Positions 55,641-64,000 of a stretch of 64,000 nucleotides of DNA are shown here, piece by piece. The DNA is taken from the NCBI GenBank assembly GCA_029817715.1, contig JARUPY010000079.1:310001-374000 (forward strand). Direction: 5' to 3'. The position numbers were made by a program, and so were the translations under genes. Within the stretch, counting starts at the first letter, position 1; each line of letters begins with the position of its first letter. The notes under the pieces were generated by a model. It saw nothing but the letters and a program-made list of their open reading frames with translations. It was not told the origin of the DNA and ran no database searches. The DNA is from Melastoma dodecandrum. Taxonomy: Eukaryota > Streptophyta > Magnoliopsida > Myrtales > Melastomataceae.

Positions 55641-57234
55641 GATGATGACAAAACATTCATCGTTGAGGGAAATGTTTTTGCAAGAACTCCCCCTTACTCC
55701 CTCTAAATAGATGAGAGTATGAGTCTCGCGTTTTTACAGAACCATAAGGTTTCTGTGAAACAGAGCATAGAAGCTTCTGTTATAAAGAAGGTTGTTTACA
55801 TAGCACAAAGGCTTCTGTGATTTATACATAGTGTGGAGCTTCTGTATTTAGCCCGACAAAAATGATGGTATTTCATTTCTGTACTCCCAGCAATAGTGAC
55901 TTTAAAAAGATCACGAATCGCATTCCCTGCAGAAGGTGTGATTATGAGCTGTATCAGTCTCATAAGCTTCTACACCGTAGACGGTATAGCCTTCTACGAC
56001 CCATAGAGTTATAGAAAATCAAGGATTTTTCTATAACCAATATAGAGCTAAGTACTCCCCCTTAACACAATTTTCTCCCCCTTTTTGTCATATCAAAAAG
56101 AAGATGAATGTAGGTTGAAAAATAAGAGTAAGTTTCTTGCAGAAGGTATGACATAACATTCATAACCAACGTGCAGAAGATAGTTTTAATTATTGCAGAG
56201 GGTAGAACAGAATGTTCAAAACCATCATACAGAATATAGCGTAGAAGGTGTGACAGAAAGTTCAATACCATACTGCAAAAGAAATATGTCCACAAGTGCC
56301 ACTTATTTCATCAAAACCTTTAGACCATGAAGATCAGTTCTTGGTCTAAGGAAACAAAAAAGTCAGGCAACACATGAGATCACTCTGCATCATCAGAAGA
56401 GACCTCTTTTATGTATTCGCCAAGAACCTTTTCTTAGCGTTCCATCAAGCGAGTAAGGTCCATGACCAATCGCTGGAGGACGTGAATGTCTTCCTCATTG
56501 ACTACAGCTCGTTGCTGAATATCTTTGAGGAGAACGGTTCATGTTTGAATGGAGAGACCTTTTATTAGGTGATTTTGGTCGTCTCTATACTGTAGATGCT
56601 TTTGCTGCAGAGGGTCGAGCAGAAGGTGCATTAGCATCTTTTCAGGTGTAAGCTTCTCCTAAATAGAGGATAACGACAATGAAGTTGTAGAAGGTTCATT
56701 CATAACCTTCTGTTACAAGCTTCTTCTACATAGAAGAGCGAGATATAATGGATAATTATATCCAAATATAAATTATTAGGATTATAAAATTCCTAATAAA
56801 GATGATCTTAATCAGAACAAAGATTCGTTCCTGATCAAAATACTTTATTGGATGATATATCATATCTCCAGATGTAATCTTTCAAATGAATGAAAGTTAC
56901 CGAACTTAGAGTTGAGGTATACATTTCGTTATACCTTCTATAGAGTAGAAGATTGATTTCAACCCTCTATTGAAGTGTACCAAAGATTGTACCTTCTATA
57001 TGGCAGAGTGTAGATAATTCTACCCTCTATGATGAAGTGTACGAAATGTGTACCTTCTGTCGTGAGGAGTACAAATGTTTGTACCTTTTGTAGTGTAGAA
57101 ACAGAGAATTATATCTTCTGTAATGAAGTGTACAAGTATGTACCTTCTGTAGTAGTATACTAAGTATTCTACCTTCTACAGTGAAGTGTACAAAGGATTG
57201 TACCTTCTGTAGTTAATTTCTATATTGACGGATT
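55641..57234 (-). other. Non-coding region replacing RT-RNase H, with a possible ORF remnant
   Basis: Most of it consists of TACCTTCTGTAGT-type words (56900-57230). At 56370-56570 the minus strand keeps a loosely coherent frame, DIQQRAVVNEEDIHVLQRL and RLMER, a stop, then VLGEYIKEVSSDD. It could be the rest of an env-position coiled-coil ORF or of the polyprotein. RT and RNase H motifs are absent. Confidence 0.5.
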
Positions 57235-59109
57235 CTAATCAGGAGAACCGTATTGAAGAAAACATCTATTGACATCTTCTAAGACTTGGTTACTAGGATG
57301 TATTGTCTGTACACTACTATTAATAACCGAACGTCTTGTTTGTACACCACTACTGATGTCACCAATGACTTGATCAATAGGATGTCGTTTTTTATATAGA
57401 GCAGGTACTCTAAAATCATTTTGATTATTCTGAGATGATTCTTCAGAATTATCATTTGTTTGTTCAAGATCATTTTTAGATTCATGAACAGAGGGTTCAC
57501 CCATCTCTTTCGTAGAGGGTAGATGTTCTGAAAAACCTTCTGTAGGTTCAAAAAAAATTTCTATAGGTTCAAAAGATATTACAGGTTTTGTAGTATCTTC
57601 TGTAGGTTCTAGAGATATAACATCTCTTGTATTGATAGTAGGTAAGTCATTAATTTTTACATTAATAGACTCCTCTATAGTAGAAGTTCTTTTGTTTAGA
57701 ACTCTGTAAGCTTTGCTAGATAAAGAGTATCCAAGAAAGATGCCCTCATATGTCTTAGCTTCGAACTTTCCTAAATTGTCCTTAGAAGGTCTCAAGATAA
57801 AACATGGACTTCCAAAGGAGTGGAAATAGGAGATGTTCGGTTTTCTCCCCCTGTATAGTTGATAGGGAGTTTTCTCAAGTATGGGTCTGAGTAGAACCCT
57901 ATTTGATATGTAGCAGGCTGTATTAACAGCTTCTGCCCATAGGTTTTGCGGAGCAGAGCTCTCACACATCATGGTTCTAGCCATGTCTATTAGAGTTCTA
58001 TTTTTCCGTTCTGCTACTCCATTCTGTTGAGGAGTATAAGGAGCAGAAAAATTGTGATCGATACCATGTTCGTCACAGAAAGTAGCGAAGTCATGGTTTT
58101 CAAACTCAGTACCATGATCCGTTCTTATAGCTTTTACAGAAGATCCAGTTTCTTTCTGTAATTTCTTAGCTAGCTTAATGAAAGTTTCAAAAGCATCGCT
58201 CTTGTGAGTTAGAAATTTAACCCACGTGTATCTAGAGTAGTCATCAACCACAACTAGACAATACCTTCTACCGCCGACACTCTGAACTCTAGTAGGTCCG
58301 AATAGATCCATATGTAGAAGTTCAAGAGGTTGAGAAGTAGAAACTTCATTCTTGGATTTGAATGAAGATTTAGTTTGTTTTCCAAGTGAACATGCTTCAC
58401 AGAAGCTGTCATGCTCGAAACGGATGTTAGGTAAACCCTTAACTAAATCCTTTCTCACAAGCTTGGATAGCAGTTTGAAGTTGGAGTGTCCCAACCTTCT
58501 ATGCCATAGTAGGCTTTCATCTTTGACTGTCAGAAGGCAATTTTCTGTAGTACAGAAGCTATTCTGAGTCAAGGTATAGATGTTCCTCTTACGGGTCCCA
58601 ATGAAGCGAACTTCATTGTTCAGGATTCCGGAACATTTGTCTTGATCAAAAGTTATTTTGTGACCATTGTCACAAAGCTGGCTAATGCTCAGCAAGTTAT
58701 GTTTGAGTTCTGTAACCAACAGAACCTCATCGATGACCATGGAGTCAGAACTTCCAATGGTACCTTTGCCGATGACAGAGCCTTTGCTATTGTCACCGAA
58801 TTTAACCGACCCTCCACATTGTAGAGTCAGTTGAGAAAATTTGGATGGGTCTCCGGTCATGTGCCTGGAGCATCCACTATCCAGATACCATTCACTTTCA
58901 ACAGTTTCTGTTTGAAAGCAAGTATGAAGTTCATTTTGAGTTTCTGTGTGAGTTGTGAGGCACATTTGTGCTTCCTCATCATCAGAATCATCAAGTTCTG
59001 CCCAAGTAGCCATTGCTTTCTTGGACTTGTATTTTGGAGAAGGTTTCTCCTTTTCTTTAAGTAAAGGAATGACATTCTGTTTTGAAGTGTCCTTTCTTTT
59101 TGCATTCAA
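57235..59109 (-). CDS. Protease-integrase section of the Sirevirus-like polyprotein
   Basis: An intact 624-codon frame. It starts in the nucleocapsid-protease linker (KKAMATWAELDDSDDEE, as in Sirevirus gag-pol). The protease has DSGCSRHMTGD with Asp 77. The GAG-pre-integrase finger has H203, H208, C237 and C240. The integrase core has D268 (HMDLFGPT), D331 (RTDHGTEF) and E367 (NGVAERKN), the D-D(35)-E spacing of copia integrases. The C-terminal part has GKFEAKTYEGIFLGYS followed by an acidic linker with GDISSGVQTRR, where RT would normally follow. Instead the frame ends after QYGSPD at 57235. The first codon given is an internal TTG; the true start is in gag. Confidence 0.9.
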   Translation of the reverse strand: MNAKRKDTSKQNVIPLLKEKEKPSPKYKSKKAMATWAELDDSDDEEAQMCLTTHTETQNELHTCFQTETVESEWYLDSGCSRHMTGDPSKFSQLTLQCGGSVKFGDNSKGSVIGKGTIGSSDSMVIDEVLLVTELKHNLLSISQLCDNGHKITFDQDKCSGILNNEVRFIGTRKRNIYTLTQNSFCTTENCLLTVKDESLLWHRRLGHSNFKLLSKLVRKDLVKGLPNIRFEHDSFCEACSLGKQTKSSFKSKNEVSTSQPLELLHMDLFGPTRVQSVGGRRYCLVVVDDYSRYTWVKFLTHKSDAFETFIKLAKKLQKETGSSVKAIRTDHGTEFENHDFATFCDEHGIDHNFSAPYTPQQNGVAERKNRTLIDMARTMMCESSAPQNLWAEAVNTACYISNRVLLRPILEKTPYQLYRGRKPNISYFHSFGSPCFILRPSKDNLGKFEAKTYEGIFLGYSLSSKAYRVLNKRTSTIEESINVKINDLPTINTRDVISLEPTEDTTKPVISFEPIEIFFEPTEGFSEHLPSTKEMGEPSVHESKNDLEQTNDNSEESSQNNQNDFRVPALYKKRHPIDQVIGDISSGVQTRRSVINSSVQTIHPSNQVLEDVNRCFLQYGSPD

Positions 59110-59937
59110 AGCATGTGACCGACTTTGGGTCTATGTGATTTTGGCTTCTCTTATTGATGCGCTTTTTGGAGGCGAACCGCAAAAGGCGTTTAGCTATCAT
59201 TGCGAGTTCATCATCCGAATCAGCTTCTGCTTCATCATCTGAACCTTCTGTAGGTTCTTCTGATGCTTTGAAAGCTACAGGTGCTCTCTTTATATCAGGT
59301 TGAGTGGATCTTTCCATCTCATACGAGATTAAGGAGCTCATCAACTGATCTAGTCGAAGAGTAGAGAGGTCTTTAGCTTCCTCTATAGCCGTTTTCTTGG
59401 CTTCCCATGATTTGGGTAGAGTACCAGAACCTTTCGAACTAGTTCAGAATTTTGATAGGTTTTGCCCAAATGAGTTAGGGCATCAACTAGAAGGTTGAGT
59501 CTTTGGAACATCTGTTCTACAGATTCATCAGCCTTCATAGTGAAGTTCTCGTATTGGTGAATTAAAAAATTCACCTTAGTTTATCTTATCTGGTCTGTCC
59601 CAATGTACATGGTGACAAGTTTATCTCAGATTTCCTTGTCTGAAGTGCAAGTTGAAACTTTGACGAATTCACCTTCTGACATAGCATTGAACATCAAATA
59701 CTTTGTCGTTTTAGTGAGTCATCTGATCTTAAGGTATTCCCGTGTAGGATGACCTTCTCGATCAAATCGTTGGTTCTCTATTATAGAAGGTGGACCATCT
59801 TCTATATAGGACCATAAGTCTTCGTCAATAGTATCAATGAATGCGCTCATTCGAATTTTCCAATAGGCAAAATTCTTACCATAAAAAATGGGAGGATTCC
59901 AAACATGTGGTTTAGGCACATTATAGTTTTCAGCCAT
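59057..59937 (-). pseudogene. gag of the Sirevirus-like element
   Basis: ATG 59937 gives MAENYNVPKPHVWNPPIFYG, then FAYWKIRMSAFI, the copia gag start. The frame stops at 59719 and again near 59580, then resumes with INFLIHQYENF-like coding (59383-59574). A frame change leads to the acidic stretch and the zinc knuckle CFECKKKGHFKTEC (about 59065-59110). The knuckle frame ends 52 bp inside the protease-integrase ORF, in another phase. It is not translatable as one protein. Confidence 0.82.
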
Positions 59938-60666
59938 GTGTTCGATTCGTATAGAGTATTACACTTTTGTAGAACAAAACGTTGACGAATAGAACCTCAA
60001 CAAAGAAGCAAGCTTCTGTTGGGTAGAAATCAGTCGTCAAGTCAACAATCAAGCTTCTGTTAAACAGAGCACGAGTGTCAATATGACAGAACTGAGAATT
60101 TGCTTTCAGGTGGCAGTTGTTGAATTCTCGTAGGGCAGCAAGCTTCTGCAGAACAGAAACAAAATGCCAAATGTGATATTCACAGAGCGTACGCTTCTGT
60201 TGAATAGATTCTGATAGAATGCAGAGTTCTACATAATATTACAATTTAATACTCACAGAGCTTGAAGCTTCTGGAGGATGGAAAAGTTTAGTTCAGTCTC
60301 TGTTGAGTAGAACACTAATTCCAGATGTTGTTTTGAAATAGAGCGCAAGCTTCTGTTGAATAGAAAGTAACTTCTAATAGAGCGTAAGCTTCTATAGAAA
60401 AGATACAAATAGTTTTTCACAGATCAAGATTCTTCGGTGGAATAAGGGTTAAATTCTGATAAAACACTAGCTTCTACAGAATAGAAACAGGTAGAGTTTC
60501 ACAGAGCGTAAAGCTTCTGTGGAGTAGCGGGTTGATTCTGATAGAGCGTAGGCTTCTACAAAATAGCAACAATCACAGAGCTACGAGCTTCTGTGGAGAA
60601 GAACGTGTAGCTGGTAAGAGCTTTTCAAGGATCTACAACAAGCTGTTAAGCCTCTGTTGATTCCCG
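59938..60666 (-). other. Leader region of the Sirevirus-like element
   Basis: Untranslated DNA between PBS and gag ATG. It is filled with GCTTCTGTAGAATAGAA-type words on the plus strand at irregular 40-60-bp spacing. No ORF. Confidence 0.6.
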
Positions 60667-60679
60667 CTCAGATACCAAT
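60667..60679 (-). promoter_or_regulatory. Initiator-Met primer-binding site
   Basis: Minus-strand TTGGTATCTGAGC directly follows the LTR end TGTAACA. It differs by one base from the TGGTATCAGAGC site used by most plant copia elements. Confidence 0.8.
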
Positions 60680-62450
60680 TGTTACATTAAAAGGGGGGTG
60701 AATTAGTGTTAATCTCCAAATTTGGATTTTAACGCTTCTCGTTTTACCCCGTAGCGGAAGGAAGTTTCTGTAACACATAACCTTAGATAGGTTTCTGTAC
60801 AACAGAACGTTTGATTGTGTTCGCAAATTGTTTGATTGGACACAAAGCTTTTTATAGTGGTTCGGCAAATTGCCTACTCCAATCTTCACCCAAAATACTG
60901 GATGGTTATCACTCAAACTCAATGTAGTAACGAATACAATACTTGTAACGAAAACAACTTTCTGTAGTATAGACCAATAGGTTCTATGCAACAGAAGACT
61001 GAGTGATAAAGCACAGACCAGAAGGTTCTGTACAATAGTATGTTACGTAGCACAAATCCGAAGGTTCTGTACTATTGTAACTTAGGCTCAATACAGACCA
61101 GAAGGTTTTGTATCGTAGAAAGTTTGGCACAACACAGACCAGAGGATTCTGTGTCGAAGAGGCTTAGGCACAACACAGACCGAAGATTCTGTGTCGAAGA
61201 AGGTAAGGCACAATACTGACCAGAAGGTTCTGTATCAGACGTGTTAACCTTCTATAGCACAGATCAAGAGATTCTGTACTATAAGCGTCAACCTTCTATA
61301 GAATAGATCCAAGGATTCTGTATCACAGAAGGTATAGAACAGACCGTAAGGTTCTGTACCAATAATGTGTCAATCTTTAACAAACCAAAATGGTTCGTAT
61401 TAGAAGTGACTTCAGATGTGTACAGACCGTAAGGTTCTGCACTGAAGTAGATTCAGACTCGAAGGTTTTGCTCTACAGGAAGTTATACAGATCCGAAGAT
61501 TCTGCACAACAGTAGATTGCACGCGTTAACGTGACTAACAAGGTAGCAAATGCGCAATCCTCTCAAGGACAACGACTTCGTGGCGTACCCCACGCGAGCA
61601 CGTAGCGAACCCTACGCAGGCAGACAGCGACCTCTGTCCAATGATGGATTTTCTCTCCGGCGGCTCCACACGACCTGCACGATCTCCTCGAGATAGCGAC
61701 TATGTGGCGTACCCCACACAAGCACGTAGCATACCCTACGCAAGCACGCGGCAGACCCTGCGCAAGCACGCGGCCAACCCCACACAAGCAGACGGCAGCC
61801 TCCGTCCTAGGTTCCTGCACATAGAGCTCTACACAACAGAAGCTGGTCAGTCCCTCACTTTCTATTCTCCCGGGGTTCAGCCCTTCTCTCCGGCCCACTG
61901 CACGTTGCCCACGTCGACACGCTTCCAACAACGTCTCCTGCAGCTTCCAACCGAGTCCCTCGAGCCCCCGAGTCACTCTCCGAGAAGGCTTCACCAACGA
62001 TGCAGCCGTCCGTCGCTAGTGCTCCTCGTATGACTAACTCAAATGAACAAAAAGAGTTAAAGAACTAAAAAAAAACTACAGCTCACGCTCTCTCTGGACA
62101 GAATGGGATGGATGTTTTGCAATCAAATATTGTTCGTATGTTGATCAAGTAAGCTTACAGAAGCCTGTAGACCAAATAATGGAACCTTTCTATATATAGA
62201 AGATACATTTCCTTCAACAAGAAATATTATCTCCAATATGATTATTTGAAAATCAAATCATGGTAATCTGATTAGACGAATATCTTAATCAGATAATATA
62301 TATTTCGTAATTAAATAATTGATAACTAATTATTTAATTACAACAATGATTCTTACAAAAAGATCCTCATTATGAGAAGCTTCTGTAGAATAGAATGTTC
62401 GACCTTCTGTAGTATAGAGGGTCCGGTTCATCATCAAAACCGTCCCAACA
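60680..62450 (-). repeat. 5' LTR of the Sirevirus-like element
   Basis: 1771 bp, aligned throughout with 53844-55626, with scattered substitutions and small indels. TATATATA lies at 62191-62198. GTATA follows it. Confidence 0.9.
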
Positions 62451-64000
62451 GTATAAAGTCTAAAAAGGATGGTGTTATATGGGGACATAATTGGATAGAT
62501 GTTGATGTAGGTGGGGTTGATGTGGTTGTTGGTGTGTTTTGCTCATTATTACCTATTATATGGTTGAGTTTAGACAAACAAGGGCTATTGGGTAAGGTTC
62601 CCTTGGTGACAGTAGGGCTGAATATTAAGGGGGCACTAAGTACTGGAATCGGTAGAATGGGGTTAGTATGAGAGAATTGTTGATCAAGGAAAGTAGAGGT
62701 GGGTATATTTTTATATGGAATTGTACTCTCATCAAATAAGACATCCCTAGAGACAAAAATTTTTCTTGTGTTAAGTTCAAGATAAATATAACCCTTATGA
62801 GATGCATTATGTCTTAGATAAATGCGGGTAATCGATTTGTTTTGCAGATTGTGATGATTATATGGTATGAGGCAAGGATAACAGGTGCAACCTAATGTCT
62901 TGAGGTTAGTATAGATGGGTATATCTCTTATTTTGACGGGGATTTATTCTTAAGATGTTTGGTTGGAAGAATATTGATCAGATTCACAGAGTGATGAAAT
63001 GCAAAGTGCCAAAACGATTTGGGTATTAAACCGTGATTTAAGAGAGTGAGGTCAACTTCTACTACATGTTTGTACTTTCGCTCAACTCTTCCATTTTGTT
63101 GAGGATTGTAGGGCCAAGACAACTGATGGGTTATACCTTGTTATAAGAGATAAGTATGTAGAGATCGGAATTCACCACCCCAATCCAACCGAACAATTTT
63201 GATGACTGAATTTTACTGGGTGTGTATGAATTTTTGAAATTATGTAAAGGCTATGAGTGCTTGGAATATGGAAGATAGGAAGTAGATCCAAGTAAACCTA
63301 GTATAATAATCTACGATAAGCATAAAATAATTTGCCCCCATAATGGATTTGATTGACGCAGGTCCCCAAAGATCGGTGCGAATAAGCTGGAAAGGGAAGG
63401 AAGATCTAGATAATGCTAGTTGAAAAGGTAAACGATGATGCTTACTAATTACATGAGGAACAAAATGAAAACTTATTTAACTGAAATAGTTGATTACATA
63501 ACGATAGAACTTTGTTGAGAACTTCTACACTCGAATGACCTAGCCTAGAGTGCCATTGTTCGATATCTGATGAAGATGATGAGATAAGCTGGATGATGAT
63601 TAAGACTTCTGGGGATATGACGACATAGAGGATTGACTACGGCGGGGGGGGGGAGAGGGAAACTTGAAGCTTGTAAAGTCCTCGGAGAGTTGGGCTGCTT
63701 AGTAGAGTTTTCTAGGTGACGTGTCCTTTATAGAGAAATGATTAGCATGAAACTCGACAAAGACATGATTATCTTGACACAGTTTAGAAACACTAATTAG
63801 ATGTTGGAAAAGTTGAGTATGAAAAGTGTTTAGGAGATTAAGAAGAGTTAGATAAGATGATAGTTTAACAGTTTTGTTGCCTATATGTAAAATTTGTGTT
63901 GTATTTTTATTTCCTAACATAATAGATTGTGTACCTAAACATAGAAGAACTTCTTGAAGATCTGCAACATCTAGGGTGACGTGATGAGTTGCTCCCGAGT
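62451..64000 (-). pseudogene. Ty1/copia protease-integrase, 5' half of the split element (partial)
   Basis: At the window edge the minus strand shows the protease start SGATHHVTLDVADL (near 63970-64000), then LGNKNTTQILHIGNKTVKL and FQHLISVSKLCQDN (63699-63920). Integrase has YNPQQNGRVERKYKHVVE with its Glu and SFWHFAFHHSVNLIN (62928-63122). The C-terminal part has HNASHKGYIYLELNTRKI and SRDVLFDESTIPY (about 62700-62820). Multiple stops are present. A run of ten Gs lies at about 63644. The frame resumes beyond the Sirevirus insertion at 53843. The 5' LTR and gag lie outside the window. Confidence 0.82.

Larger units (their letters stand above)
53844..62450 (-). mobile_element. Sirevirus-like Ty1/copia element lacking RT and RNase H
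   Basis: LTRs 53844-55626 and 60680-62450 are flanked by a perfect GTATA duplication (53839-53843, 62451-62455). On the minus strand the PBS TGGTATCTGAGC follows the right LTR, then a decayed gag, and a protease-integrase ORF to 57235. After that 1.6 kb of non-coding DNA leads to the PPT AAAAAGGGGGAGA. The GATGATGACAAAA motif next to several AAGGGGGAG tracts is a hallmark of Sireviruses. No RT or RNase H motif is found between integrase and the PPT, so the copy could move only with help from another element. Confidence 0.88.

Overview
The window reads as nuclear, repeat-dense DNA of a flowering plant, most likely a eudicot. The evidence is plant-specific LTR retrotransposon lineages (Athila, Tat, Sirevirus and other Ty1/copia), a RICESLEEPER-like hAT transposon, MULE-like and foldback MITEs, a fossil caulimovirid insert and a CYP706-like P450 remnant with a spliceosomal intron. 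No bacterial operon, CRISPR array, rRNA or tRNA gene was seen. Almost every protein-coding stretch belongs to a mobile element, and most are broken. The one host-like gene is the truncated P450.

Layout. 1-856: scrap of a Tat-type polyprotein (minus strand). 857-12332: Athila-like Ty3/gypsy element (plus) with two LTRs, a decayed gag-pol and an env-position ORF, the last cut by a caulimovirid fragment (about 8928-10275, minus). 12338-16311: unresolved repeat-like DNA. 16312-24026: a non-autonomous Tat-type element (minus) that keeps LTRs, PBS, part of gag and the start of an antisense gene. Its gag is split by a hAT transposon (19242-22536) with a perfect 8-bp target duplication. 24027-25890: a repeated block and an AT-rich stretch with a foldback MITE. 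25891-27204: CYP706-like pseudogene. 27640-29313: Ty1/copia gag/PR fragment (minus). 30240-32240: GC-rich unidentified block.

32361-44970: a nearly complete Tat-lineage Ty3/gypsy element (plus) with 1-kb LTRs and a GTCAC target duplication, encoding gag, PR, RT, RH, archaeal-type RH and IN. Between IN and the 3' LTR it carries, on the opposite strand, what looks like a complete cellular-style gene: TATA box, ATG, six exons with five GT-AG introns that keep one frame, a plant mobile domain (PMD), a coiled-coil C-terminus and an AATAAA signal. The shorter element at 16312-24026 carries a decayed homologue in the same position and orientation. This spliced antisense passenger gene is the most interesting system in the window.

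44976-64000: remains of an LTR leader, a plus-strand Ty1/copia fragment (46255-49745) cut by a 1.33-kb long-TIR MITE, and a minus-strand Ty1/copia element (52206-53843 plus 62451 to the edge). That copia is split by a Sirevirus-like element (53844-62450, TSD GTATA) which has PR and IN but no RT or RNase H.

Nesting order inferred from interruptions: hAT is younger than the small Tat element; the caulimovirid insert is younger than the Athila; the long-TIR MITE is younger than the plus-strand copia; the Sirevirus is younger than the minus-strand copia. Boundaries were read by eye, and family names rest on recognised motifs, not on searches.
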